Under the pieces are notes generated by a model, which had not been told where the DNA came from, did no database searches, and saw nothing but the letters and a program-made list of their open reading frames with translations. A program made the position numbers and the translations under genes. Shown here in pieces: positions 18,957-28,509 of a stretch of DNA of 64,000 nt; positions within the stretch are counted from its first letter, which is position 1, and each line of letters starts with the position of its first letter. Source of the DNA: Geotalea toluenoxydans JCM 15764 (GTDB lineage: Bacteria; Desulfobacterota; Desulfuromonadia; Geobacterales; Geobacteraceae); assembly GCF_001311985.1 (NCBI RefSeq), contig NZ_BBCJ01000016.1, forward strand, positions 53,851 to 117,850, given 5' to 3'.

Positions 18957-20393
18957 TCAAATGCCGGCAATCTCCCGGCCTGCTGCCAGCAATTCTCTGA
19001 CGGTGCCGGGATCGTTGGACTCACTATAAAGCCGCAGAACAGGTTCTGTGCCGGATGGGCGGATCAGAAGCCAAGAGCCGTCGGCAAAAAGATATTTGAA
19101 GCCGTCCTTGAAATTTTCGGCGGCAACCGGTCTGGAGGCAATGGCTTTTATTCCGCCGGCCTTCAACTTGTCGATGAGGCGTTCCTTGGCAGCGTTGTCG
19201 ATAGGTGCATCGATACGCTGGTAGTAGAAGTGGCCGATCTCATCCATGGTCTCATCCAGCAGCTGCCGCAGTCCCTTGCCGCTCATGGCCATTGCCTCCA
19301 GCAGCAGCAGCCCCATGAGAATGCCGTCACGTTCGGGTATATGTCCCTTGACACCGAGTCCGCCGGACTCTTCGCCCCCCATGAGGATGTCGTTTTCCAG
19401 CATCAGTTCGCAGATGTGCTTGAAACCGATGGGTGTCTCCTGGAGGGGCAGGCCGTACTTCTCTGCCAGCAGATCGATCATCCGGGTCGTGGAAACAGTC
19501 TTCACCACGCCGCCCCGGAGACCTTTCCGTTCATAGAGGTGGCGCAGGAGAACGGTAAATATCCGGTGGGATGAGAAAAACTCGCCGTTCTCATCAACGG
19601 CGCCGATGCGGTCCGCATCGCCGTCTAGGGCCAGGCCGACCCTGTAGAGACCGCTCTTCACCAAAAGCGAAAGTTCCTGCAGGTGTTCCTCGATGGGTTC
19701 CGGTGGCTGCCCGCCGAAAGAGGGATTATCCAGGGTGTGTATCTCGGCGATTCCCGGCAGGAGCTCGGGGATGAAGCCGGTTCCGGCTCCGTACATGGGA
19801 TCGACAACCGCCTTTATTTCCGCCTTGCGGATGGCCTCCAGGTCGACATAGCGCGAAAGCTGCCGGAAATACGGTTCCCTGGCATTGACAAGGGTTACCT
19901 TGCCGCTGATGATTGCCTCTGCCAATGGTTGTGAAACAACAGCCCGGTTGTCGGCCCTATTGGCAGCTACCATCTCTTCCAGCACCTTGGTTGTGGAAGG
20001 GCGGGCCGAACCGCCGAAAGATTCCTTGATCTTGAAGCCATTATATATGGCGGGATTATGGCTGGCAGTGATCATGATCCCGGCACCGGCCTGCCGTTCA
20101 TGCACAGCCCAGGACACTGCCGGGGTCGGGGCATAGCCGTCGGTCAACCACGTCGTAATGCCGTTGCCAGCCGCAATCTCTGCCACCCGCTCGGCAAACT
20201 CCCGTGATAGAAAACGCCTGTCATAGCCTATGACCAGCCCCTTGGCGGCCAGGTTTTCCCGGTGCAGGTAATCCATGGTGGTCTGAGCCACAAGTGAAAG
20301 ATTGTCGAAGGTAAACTCCCTGGCAATTACTCCGCGCCAGCCGTCGGTTCCGAATTTTATCTGCAAATCTTCCTCCTCAATATCCACGATCAT
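18957..20393 (-). CDS. Alpha-D-phosphohexomutase (phosphoglucomutase/phosphomannomutase)
   Basis: A 478-residue intact enzyme that moves a phosphate between C1 and C6 of a hexose phosphate. The phosphoserine loop is TASHNPAIYNGFK (about residue 108). The metal-binding loop is DGDADRIGAVDENG, the sugar-specificity loop is GGEESGGLG, and the phosphate-binding loop is RPSGTEPVLRLY. The IKFGTDGWRGVIA N-terminus is that of the PgcA/ManB-like group. Substrate (glucose, mannose or glucosamine) is not settled by sequence alone. It is a single gene between csp and the cyclophilin, with the latter divergent. Confidence 0.9.
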   Translation of the reverse strand: MIVDIEEEDLQIKFGTDGWRGVIAREFTFDNLSLVAQTTMDYLHRENLAAKGLVIGYDRRFLSREFAERVAEIAAGNGITTWLTDGYAPTPAVSWAVHERQAGAGIMITASHNPAIYNGFKIKESFGGSARPSTTKVLEEMVAANRADNRAVVSQPLAEAIISGKVTLVNAREPYFRQLSRYVDLEAIRKAEIKAVVDPMYGAGTGFIPELLPGIAEIHTLDNPSFGGQPPEPIEEHLQELSLLVKSGLYRVGLALDGDADRIGAVDENGEFFSSHRIFTVLLRHLYERKGLRGGVVKTVSTTRMIDLLAEKYGLPLQETPIGFKHICELMLENDILMGGEESGGLGVKGHIPERDGILMGLLLLEAMAMSGKGLRQLLDETMDEIGHFYYQRIDAPIDNAAKERLIDKLKAGGIKAIASRPVAAENFKDGFKYLFADGSWLLIRPSGTEPVLRLYSESNDPGTVRELLAAGREIAGI

Positions 20394-20540
20394 TACAGCT
20401 GCTTAACAGCCGGTTATTCTCGCCATCTGCATAGGATATGTCAATCTTTAACTTATCTTTTACAGATTAACAACTGTTGACCCGGCGGCAAGATTGGCTT
20501 ATATAAAACCATGACCAAATTCCAAGGAGGTAAGATAAAC

Positions 20541-21122
20541 ATGCTGAGGAAACTTGCAGTCGCACTTCTCCTGGGGCTCTGCCTGTCGGCAACGGCTGGG
20601 GCGGCAGATACCAAAGGGAAAAATCCGGTGGTGGTAATGGAGACGAATCTGGGAACGGTAAAAATGGAGCTTTTCCAGAAGGAGGCTCCCATCAGTGTCA
20701 AGAACTTCCTGGATTACACCAACGAAGGATATTACAACGGCACGATCTTCCACCGGGTCATCCCCAATTTCATGGTCCAGGGGGGAGGGTTTACCGAGGG
20801 CTTAAAGCTGAAATCCGGCAAGGCGCCGATCAAGAATGAGGCCGGCAACGGCTTGAAAAATGACCGGGGCACCCTGGCCATGGCCCGCACCATGATGGTC
20901 GACTCAGCCACCTCCCAGTTTTTCATCAACGTGGTGAACAACGGCTTCCTCAATCACACGGACAATACTTCCCGTGGTTTTGGCTATGCCGTCTTCGGCA
21001 AGGTAATTGAGGGGATGGACGTGGTGGATAAGATAGCGGCAGCGAAAACCGGCACGCAGAAGGGTTTCGCCGACGTACCGGAAACAACGGTCGTCATAAA
21101 ATCCATGAAGCTGGTCAAATAA
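20541..21122 (+). CDS. Periplasmic cyclophilin-type peptidyl-prolyl isomerase
   Basis: About 193 residues from the ATG at 20541, supported by a strong AAGGAGG site 9-11 bp upstream; the earlier start at 20511 lacks one. A signal peptide precedes cleavage near AGAADTK. The cyclophilin domain has [20 protein letters not shown], then [12 protein letters not shown], the catalytic Arg in FHRVIP and [10 protein letters not shown]. It would speed Xaa-Pro isomerisation of exported proteins. It has its own bidirectional terminator and is not in an operon. Confidence 0.92.
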   Translation: MLRKLAVALLLGLCLSATAGAADTKGKNPVVVMETNLGTVKMELFQKEAPISVKNFLDYTNEGYYNGTIFHRVIPNFMVQGGGFTEGLKLKSGKAPIKNEAGNGLKNDRGTLAMARTMMVDSATSQFFINVVNNGFLNHTDNTSRGFGYAVFGKVIEGMDVVDKIAAAKTGTQKGFADVPETTVVIKSMKLVK

Positions 21123-21145
21123 AGAGATATAACAGCACCACAACT

Positions 21146-21184
21146 AAAAAGGGGCAGCCATTATCTGGCGGCCCCTTTTTTCTT
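21146..21184. terminator. Bidirectional terminator between cyclophilin and hybrid kinase
   Basis: AAAAAGGGGCAGCC pairs with GGCGGCCCCTTTTTT around a 7-nt loop. It has T runs in both directions and serves two convergent genes. Confidence 0.88.
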
Positions 21185-23546
21185 TAGACCTGAACTGCAG
21201 TTTCATCCAGCAGCCACCTGATTTTCTCGCACAGTATTTTCATGGGTACAGGTTTTTGCAGATATTCCCTGATTCCGGCGTCCTTTGCCGATTCCCCGTT
21301 GATCAGCTCGCTGTAACCGGTGCAGAGAATTATGGGCAGGTCCGGCCGGAGGAGGAGTACCTCATGTGCCAGATCCTTGCCGCTCATGCCGGGCATCGCC
21401 ATGTCTGTAACGAGCAGGCTGCAGGATGACGGGTTGTCCCTGATTCCTGCCAGTGCATGGACTCCATCACTGTAAAGCTCGACCATGTATCCTTGTTCGG
21501 TCAGGAACTCCCCTGCCATCTCCCTGATCTGCTGTTCATCATCGACAAAAACAATGAGTTCCCCATTGCCTGCACCGACCATCTTTTCATTGCCAGTCGG
21601 TTCAATCTTCACAGGACCGGCAACCAGCGGCAGGTAAACGCGAAAGGTTGAACCGGCCCCCGGTTCGCTGTAAACGGTTATCTTGCCCCCATGGGACTTG
21701 ACAATGCCGTGAACGACGGCGAGACCCAGGCCGGAGCCCTTTCCTTTCCCCTTAGTGGAAAAATAGGGCTCGAAGATCTTTTGCCTGGTCTCTTCGTCCA
21801 TGCCGCAACCGGTATCGCTTACCTCGATGACAGCATAATCCCCTTGGGGTATGCCCTGGCCAAGGGTCTGCAACGCATCCCTGAATTGGGATTTTTTCAA
21901 GGAAACAGCGAGGATGCCGCCATGTTCCGCCATGGCATGATAGGCATTGGCGCAGAGATTCATCACTACCTGGTGGATCTGGGTAGGATCTGCAAGGGCA
22001 ACGGCGTCTACATCCAGTTGCTGCCTGATTTCAATGGTTGCGGGTATGGAGGAGCGGATAAGCTTGAGGGTCTCTTTGATGAGGGGACTCAATTGAAGCG
22101 GCTGCTGGCAGATTTCACTCTTACGGCTGAAGGTAAGGATCTGTTTCACCAGCTCCCTGGCACGGTCCGAAGCGATCATGATCTGCTGTAAATTGTCAGC
22201 CAGTTTTACATTGTCACCGCACCGCTTCCTGGCTATTTCCGTATAGCCGCAGATAACGGCCAGGATATTGTTGAAATCATGGGCAATGCCTCCGGCAAGC
22301 GTACCCATTGCGTCCAGTTTCTGGCTTTGCAGGAGCATGTGCTGAAGCTTTTTATTCTCTTCCTCAGCCTGCTTGCGCTGGGAAATGTCCACAAAGGTGA
22401 CGACCGTTCCGATGATCTTACCATCCTTGATCTGTGGGTAGGACCAGTATTCAACGGGAAAGGATGTCCGGTCCGCTTTCCAGAACAGCTCATCGTCGGC
22501 ATGGACCCTTTCACCATCAAGAAAGGTCTTATAGATGCGGCAGTCTTTGTCCGGGTAAGAGGAGCCGGATTGAGACGAGTGGTGAACATGCTTGTGCACA
22601 TCTTTGCCGATGAGCTGCTGGGCGTTATCATAGCCGAGAAGCCTCAGGCTCGCCAGGTTGCAGAAGGTGCAGCAGCCTTGGGCATCTATACCGAAAATCC
22701 CCTCCCCGCTGAATCGAGGATCAGGCGAAGCTTTTCCTCGCTTTCTGCCAGACGTGCTTCAGCCTGCTCCCTTTCGCTGATCATCTGCACAAGTGCCTGA
22801 TTTGATTCGTTCAGCTCGGCAATCACATTGGTCCGCTGCAGGTCCACAACACTCAGGTGTTCCGCCATTTGATTGAAAGAATGGCCCAGCTGGCCGATCT
22901 CATCATCGGAAGTTACAGTGACCGCTTCATCCAGGCCGGTTTCCTGTGCCTTATGGAAAGTATGTTCCAGGTTTTTGATGGGACGAATGATGATCCTTTC
23001 CAGGGAAAGCCACAATAGCCATGCAGCCGTAAGGAAAAAGACGATTATGACGGTTGCTGCTATGTAAAACAGCTTCTTCAATTCACTGTTGATGCGGTCT
23101 TCAGACATACCCACGTGGATTGTGCCGAGGGTACCGCTCAAAATAGGGGAAGTAATGTCGGAGATGTCATGCCCATCCATATTTATGCGGTGCAGCGATT
23201 TCTTGTCAGAGTGAGTGGCCTTTTTCAGGTCCGTGGGGAAGGCATCACCGAAGGTGTGGGCAATAACATGGCCTGTCCGGTCGGTTATGAAAAGATATGC
23301 CAGGTCCTTGTTGACTCCCTTTGCATCGGCAAGCATCAACCCCAGGGCGAGGAATTTTTGCGTCAGGATTGGCGTAGCGCTCTGGTCGCCGATGGTATGG
23401 GCAAGAAACCTTCCACGGTTGATCAGGTCGGAATGAAAGGAGTGTGACACATAGCGGTGCATGATAACGAGCAAGACTGACATGGAGCAGAGGCTCATGA
23501 TGGCCAGGCGGTAGATAATCTTGGTGCGGAGGCTTAATGTTCTCAT
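21184..23546 (-). CDS. Membrane hybrid histidine kinase (sensor-HAMP-PAS-HisKA-HATPase-REC), frameshifted
   Basis: About 787 residues after repair. Two N-terminal membrane helices (near residues 10-30 and 165-185) bracket a periplasmic sensor region with cache-like features. A HAMP segment, a PAS domain, HisKA with the phospho-acceptor H in GGIAHDFNNILAV, the HATPase N and G boxes (DTGCGMDEE, GKGKGSGLGL) and a C-terminal receiver with LLVTDMAMPGMSG follow. The frame breaks near 22690 in the PAS linker; a G in a GGGG run is missing. It begins 7 bp after a PhnD-like lipoprotein, so the binding protein probably feeds this kinase as its sensor input. Confidence 0.88.
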
Positions 23547-23553
23547 GGCGTGT

Positions 23554-24488
23554 TTATCTCGGTTTGCCGGGTTTTGGTTTATCTACCCAGAGCTTGATTT
23601 GGCGAACGGAATCATATGCCGAATCGTTGAGAGGGACAAAACGGTCTATCATCATTTTGCTAAGGATAACCTTGCCTTCCGGCGACTTGTGAGCATTGAG
23701 CATTACCTGGCGAAGCTTTTCCTTGATGGCCGGATCGAGCCCGGGCCGGACGACGAACGGAGGAGGTGCATAGGGTTTCGACTTGAAGATGATGCGGGTG
23801 TTTGCCGTTTGCTCTGGAAATTTCTGATTTTTGTATTCCCAGATGAGACTGTCTACCGCCGCACCGTCAACCAGACCTTCGGAAACAGCCTTGATTGATT
23901 TATCATGGGAACCGGAGTAGGAGATCTTACTGAAGAAACGCTCCGGCGTTGTCCCCATCCTGGCCAGGGTATATTCCGGTACGAGCTTTCCACTGTTGGA
24001 AAGGGGGTCGGTAAAGGCAAAGGATTTTCCCTTTAGGCCGTCAAGGCTTGTCACCTGACTCTTTGAGGGAACGATGAAATAGGAATAGTAAACCTTCTCC
24101 CCATAGGCCTGCGGCGCGGCGATGAATTCAAGACCGAATTTTTCCTTGCCGTCGACATAGGGACCGCTGCAGACAAAGGCCGCTTCAAGTTCGCCGGTTT
24201 CCAGTTTTCTGTTGATCTCCGCATAGTCCTCGGCATCCACATATTCAACCGGCTGATCGATTTGTCTGCCCAGGTATTCGAGAAATTCACGATAATAGGC
24301 CAGACCTTCCTTTGGGGTAATCATCCCCCGAGGGCGATGCGGATCCTGTTTCCCTGGGTTGGGTCCCGTTGCTGGACGACTTCGGTCTTGGAGGTGTTAA
24401 TCGGAGTAGGGGAGTCTTGAGAGGTGCAGGCCGTGGTAAGAGAGACCAACAGAGACATTGCCAGTAATGGCAGTTGAAAACGTGACAT
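23554..24488 (-). CDS. PhnD-like substrate-binding lipoprotein, frameshifted
   Basis: A periplasmic binding protein of the phosphate/phosphonate (PhnD, TctC-like) type, about 311 residues. I start it at 24488, where MSRFQLPLLAMSLLV is a signal segment ending in lipobox LTTAC. A missing G near 24325 (GGGG run) hides this from the downstream frame. The body shows GMITPKEGLAYYREF, the FVCSGPYV and SFAFTDPLSNSG motifs typical of PhnD. No ABC permease or ATPase is nearby. Instead it lies 7 bp upstream of a hybrid kinase, so it probably serves as a ligand sensor rather than a transporter component. Confidence 0.82.
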
Positions 24489-24624
24489 GAGGTACCTCCA
24501 ACTCCAACGGCAAGTGTTTTACAACAGGCGGTGCAGCTTTTAACTAACATATTGCATGCCGCTAATAGCGGGTTCATTAGTTACGGTCAAACAAGCTATG
24601 GAAAAACCTGGACCACCTTGCTTG

Positions 24625-25326
24625 CTACCGGCCACGTCGCGTGGCCAGCAGAACCAGATTCCCAACCGTAAAAAGGAGAGCCCCTGCCAGGGCAAAGCCG
24701 GCTCCCGGCTCCCGGTGTATCTCGATCAGGGCGATCCGCTGGGGAAAGAGCTGCACATCCTTGATATACAAGCCGAATTCCTTATAAAAGAAAGGGTGGT
24801 TTGGGCTGATGCCGCCGATGGCGTTGCCGCTGTTATCGCGGATTTCAGCCCGATAATCGGTAAGCATGCCCATGGCGCCCTGTTCACCACGTATGTTTGT
24901 GACAGCAACTCCTGTGCCATCGGGAAAGCCGATAATCTGACCGTCATTCACCTGTATAATACCTTTCAATCCACCGTAAGCACTAAAGAGGTGGGCGAGG
25001 ACGATGAAAAGAAAGCCTGCATGCATTACCTGCGGTGCAATAAGTGAAAGAAAGTTGGTCCGTCCAAACTTGCCGCGCAACGACTCGATGCTGCACAGGA
25101 GAGTGTTTACGACAAGAACTGCAAGGAACGCCATGGTTAACCAGAGCCACCAGGACCAGGCAAGTGGAGCTCCTTTGAGCCAGGCAAAAAGGGCCATGTC
25201 ATTGATGGAGCTGGATTCGGCGCCGCCACCGCTGAAGGAGCCGATGGCAAGCAGAACGATAACCCCGGCCATCAGCCAGATGCCAAGACTGAGCGAAGCC
25301 AGCTTTGCGTAAATTTTGGCGAACAA
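24625..25326 (-). CDS. resB: ResB-like cytochrome c biogenesis protein
   Basis: A 233-residue membrane protein with hydrophobic segments near residues 15-35, 60-80 and 95-115 and a C-terminal helix (FALAGALLFTVGNLVLLA). ResB/Ccs1 with CcsA forms the system II haem-handling complex that attaches haem to CxxCH motifs outside the membrane. The motif IEIHREPGAGFALAG near the end fits the ResB family. It is shorter than classical ResB (over 350 residues), like other compact forms in anaerobes. It follows ccsA by about 90 bp. The window's several CxxCH proteins need such a system. Confidence 0.8.
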   Translation of the reverse strand: MFAKIYAKLASLSLGIWLMAGVIVLLAIGSFSGGGAESSSINDMALFAWLKGAPLAWSWWLWLTMAFLAVLVVNTLLCSIESLRGKFGRTNFLSLIAPQVMHAGFLFIVLAHLFSAYGGLKGIIQVNDGQIIGFPDGTGVAVTNIRGEQGAMGMLTDYRAEIRDNSGNAIGGISPNHPFFYKEFGLYIKDVQLFPQRIALIEIHREPGAGFALAGALLFTVGNLVLLATRRGR

Positions 25327-25417
25327 TAGATGCCCCCGTTAGTATTAAATATCGGTAATAAGTTAAATTTATTGAGAAGAATTTTGGATGTTGCCCCAAC
25401 GCCACATCCTGCGCCTG

Positions 25418-26136
25418 CTAGAAGCTATGGGAACTTTTCATCAGCATGCTGACCCCGAGGTAGGTAAAGATAGTAACGCCGAAGCCGATAATGGCAGCCC
25501 AGGCGACTGTTCGTTCCCATTTGGCGCCCTGCAGACGCAGATGCAGATAGAGGCTGTAGAAAAGCCAGAGTATGGAGGTCCACAACTCCTTTGGCGTCCA
25601 CAGCCAGTATGTTCCCCAGGCGTAATAACCCCAGATGCCTCCTGAGACCATGGAGGCGGAGAAGAAACTGTAGCGACAAGCGCCGTTTTATATTGGAGGT
25701 CCAGCAGGGATTTTTCCCTGTAGCGCAGAAACATTCCAGCCAGCAGCGCCCCGATGCCGAACAGGGCATAGGCAAAGAAAGCCAGCGCCACATGCAATTC
25801 AAACCAGTAGGTGTTCAGAATCGGGGGCAGCGGCATGTTGAGGGTGGGGAATGGAAGCGCCATCAGGGCGAACAGCCCGGCCAGGCAGCCGGTGCCCCAG
25901 GAAAAAGTCGAGGAGGAGCGCAGATCCCTGGCATAGAGAAAGGGGATGGCCATGAGGCCGATGGAAGCAGAGAAAAAGGTCAAGGTATCCTGCGGGCCTA
26001 TGAGCGGCAGCCTGCCAAGAGCGGCGCCCCTGAGACCGAGATAGATCAGCTGCAGGGTCAGCGCGGCAATGAAGACAGGCCTGCGGAAGGAGCCGAACAG
26101 GTAAAGGACGATAGCGGCAATGAGAAGCAATTTCAT
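25418..26136 (-). CDS. ccsA: CcsA/ResC haem-handling protein, frameshifted
   Basis: The system II cytochrome c synthetase partner of ResB, about 239 residues and rich in membrane helices. The haem-binding tryptophan-rich WWD-type segment reads GGIWGYYAWGTYWLWTPKE near residue 170. A conserved histidine region (ELHVALAFFAYALFGIG) precedes it. The frame breaks near 25660; one T restores FFSASMVSGGIWG. Together with resB it would ligate haem to the periplasmic cytochromes. It follows def by about 110 bp. Confidence 0.85.
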
Positions 26137-26246
26137 GGAGGTGCTCCAGTTGGTGCTGTTTTCATTCCCTCGTGCAATGGGAGCGCCATACCCCCTGCTC
26201 GCTTACTCGCTTCCCCCCTATGGAATAGGGGGGACTGAGGGGGGTC

Positions 26247-26753
26247 CTATTTGTAGTTCTTCCGCCGGAAGAGTCCGGTTTTCAGGGATGCGATCCGGTC
26301 GAGAAAGAGCATGCCGTCAAGGTGGTCCATCTCGTGCTGAATGGCTACCGCCTCGAAGCCGCTGGCCTCCACCTCCTGCTCGATGCCATTCCCATCGGTA
26401 AAGCGGACCGTAATTTCGGTGGCCCGTTCCACATCGCCGGTGTAGTCGGGGACGCTCATGCACCCTTCGCGCATGATGGCTGCGCCGCTGCGTTCGGTTA
26501 TCACCGGATTGATCATCTGCAAAAGGCCGTGATTGTTGCCTTTGCCGTTTCTGCTGTTGGAGACATCCACGACGCAGACCCTGAGCGTTACGCCGATCTG
26601 CGGGGCGGCGACACCCACCGAGCCGGGACCGGCATGCATGCAATCGAGAAGATCCTGCAGAAGTCCCTTTATTTCCCCGTCTATGGCGCCAACAGGATGG
26701 CAGAGCTTCTTCAGAACCGGATGGGGGTAGATGAGAATTTTCTGAGCCGGCAT
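26247..26753 (-). CDS. def: Peptide deformylase
   Basis: A 168-residue metalloenzyme that removes the formyl group from nascent N-terminal methionine. The three signature motifs are visible: GVAAPQIGV (G-x-G-x-A-A-x-Q variant), EGCMSVPDY and QHEMDHLDGMLF, which supply the metal ligands Cys and two His and the catalytic Glu. The length is normal. It starts 4 bp after the gcvR-like gene, and the pair is probably followed by ccsA and resB. Intact in this assembly. Confidence 0.95.
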   Translation of the reverse strand: MPAQKILIYPHPVLKKLCHPVGAIDGEIKGLLQDLLDCMHAGPGSVGVAAPQIGVTLRVCVVDVSNSRNGKGNNHGLLQMINPVITERSGAAIMREGCMSVPDYTGDVERATEITVRFTDGNGIEQEVEASGFEAVAIQHEMDHLDGMLFLDRIASLKTGLFRRKNYK

Positions 26754-26757
26754 AGTA

Positions 26758-27323
26758 TTAAAGGGAAACCGGGGTGATGACCCGCACCTTGATTTCCACG
26801 TTCAGCTCCTTTTTCAGTTTTTCCAGCAACAGCTCCACGTTTTCCACCGACATGCCGGGTGGCAGGATGGCCTCCAGCATCAGCACGTAGACCGGTTCCT
26901 CTTTTGTGCCGATGAGGCGGGTGTTGAGATCGGTGATGTTGACCTGCCGGTCGGCCAGCTCCCGTGTCACCCGGTAGACGATGCCCGGCTGGTCCGAGCC
27001 ATAGACCGAGACCAGGCAAAGCTCTCCTTCCTCCTTGACCGGGCAGACCTCATCCTCATGGAGGGTGCGTACATGGACATGGAGGCCGGTGCGGTCGAAG
27101 TGAGAGCGGAATTCGTCGCTCAGGCGCGCCCTGGTGAAGGGCTTCTCGTGGGAGACGATGAGGATGATGGCGAAATCCCCCCCAGCATGGTGCAGCTGGA
27201 GTCCTCCAGGTTGCAGCCCAGGCGGTAGAGAACTTCGGAGATGTCGGCGACGATACCGGGACGGTCCTTGCTGATGACGGTAACGGCGAAATGGGTCAGG
27301 TTGTCTTTGCGGCAATCGTTCAT
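26758..27323 (-). CDS. Two-ACT-domain regulator (GcvR-like), frameshifted
   Basis: About 188 residues made of two ACT domains, a fold that binds amino acids. The first begins FAVTVISKDRPGIVADISE and the second VSVYGSDQPGIVYRVTREL. This layout matches GcvR, which in E. coli antagonises the glycine-cleavage activator GcvA. No GcvA or gcv gene is in the window, so the target is unknown. I start it at 27323 because AAGGAG lies 6 bp upstream. The frame breaks near 27180 in a G run (LGGDFAIILI). It is the first gene of the def unit. Confidence 0.8.
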
Positions 27324-27521
27324 GGAAGCTCCTTTTATGAGCATCATTGTTTTATTTTTTAGATGAAGCCGCCGAATAAGGCATGGTCACCCTTGCTTCT
27401 GATGCGGCCGAAGCCCTGGTTGTCTACACCGCGCTCTCAAAAGTCGCCTTGAATCCTCTATCACATAACAGTCACGCTAAGCAAGTGTCTGCTTAACTGT
27501 TCACAAGACGTTATGCTTGTC

Positions 27522-27958
27522 GTCCCGTAGGGACAGATTGACGGTAGCCGGGGAATTCATTCCCCGGTTCACGGGAGCCCAATTCATTCCCCGACCATCA
27601 TTCGGTTTATGAAATCGCACCTTTCCCACCGTCGCGAACGCGACGGATGAATGGGGGCGACGATCAACGATCCGTGGGATGAATCCCACGGCTACCGTCG
27701 CATGCCCCTGATGGGGCTTTAATCGCATGCGTCCCATAGGGACCGATTGACGGTAGCCGGGGAATTCATTCCCCGGTTCATGTGGGCGCAATCTATCCCC
27801 GGTTCATGGAGCGCAAATCCATTCCCCGGCCATCATTCGTGTTTATGAAATCGCACATTTCCCACCGTCGCGAACGCGACGGATGAATGGGGACGACGAT
27901 CAAAGATCCGTGGGATGAATCCCGCGGCTACCGTCACACGCCCCTGATGGGGCTTTGA
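27522..27958. repeat. Two tandem REP-like units, each about 210 bp, rich in palindromes
   Basis: Two closely similar copies (from 27522 and from 27731) each carry, in the same order, several short hairpins: GTCCC-gta-GGGAC, CCGGGGAATTCATTCCCCGG, CCGTCGC-gaa-GCGACGG and CCGTGGGATGAATCCCACGG. No gene is present in the roughly 640 bp between gcvR and the RAYT gene. Copy 2 differs by scattered changes and an extra short insert. The position beside a RAYT transposase fits a REP/REPIN cluster; other genomic copies would test this. Confidence 0.8.
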
Positions 27959-27964
27959 ATATCA

Positions 27965-28417
27965 TTATCCCCATACATACCGCGCATCATACTCAACGCC
28001 GTGTTTCTGGAGAAAATGCACATACTCCTCCTGAAACGATTTCGTACGGTGATGTTCACGTTGTCCTTCGATATAGCGTACGGTATCGGTAATCTGCGAA
28101 ACACCGACGGTGAATGCACCATAACCATCCTGCCAGGCAAAAGCTGACATATCGTTGTCTGTCTCATGAATCCAGCGCGAAGATGCCCCCTTAAGCAACT
28201 GCACCGCCTTACTAACAGGCATGCTCGGCGGAACTGCCAGGAGCATGTGGATATGGTCATCATACCCGCCTACCTGTAAGGCTTTCATGCCGTTCGTTCG
28301 AGCTATGCCGCCAAGGTATTCCCAGATACGAGCTTCCTTTTGTCGGGCAATCCACGGTTCGCGGTTTTTTGTACTGAATACGATATGGTAATGCAAGGCT
28401 GTGTATGTATTGGCCAT
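27965..28417 (-). CDS. REP-associated tyrosine transposase (RAYT, IS200/TnpA-like)
   Basis: About 150 residues, of the Y1/HUH IS200 transposase family (small single-strand DNA nucleases). It shows YHIVFSTKNREPW at the start, the HUH-type motif in GGYDDHIHMLLAVPP, and the candidate nucleophilic tyrosine in DTVRYIEGQREHH. It is intact. I use the start at 28417, just after a short in-frame leader. It lies immediately next to two palindrome-rich repeats (27522-27958) and has no left and right IS ends, as expected for a domesticated RAYT rather than a mobile IS. It is probably the enzyme that once spread those repeats. Confidence 0.85.
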   Translation of the reverse strand: MANTYTALHYHIVFSTKNREPWIARQKEARIWEYLGGIARTNGMKALQVGGYDDHIHMLLAVPPSMPVSKAVQLLKGASSRWIHETDNDMSAFAWQDGYGAFTVGVSQITDTVRYIEGQREHHRTKSFQEEYVHFLQKHGVEYDARYVWG

Positions 28418-28458
28418 TTTGGTTGCCTTGTTCCCGCGTCGCAACGTGCCGATTATAG

Positions 28459-28495
28459 AAAAAACCGCCTGTCGCGTTGATGCGAGCAGGCGGTT
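28459..28495 (-). terminator. Terminator of ftsK
   Basis: AACCGCCTG pairs with CAGGCGGTT around a loop of about 14 nt, followed on the minus strand by a T run. It starts about 15 bp after the ftsK stop and separates it from the RAYT gene. Confidence 0.85.
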
Positions 28496-28509
28496 GTCAA
28501 ATCCTCGCT

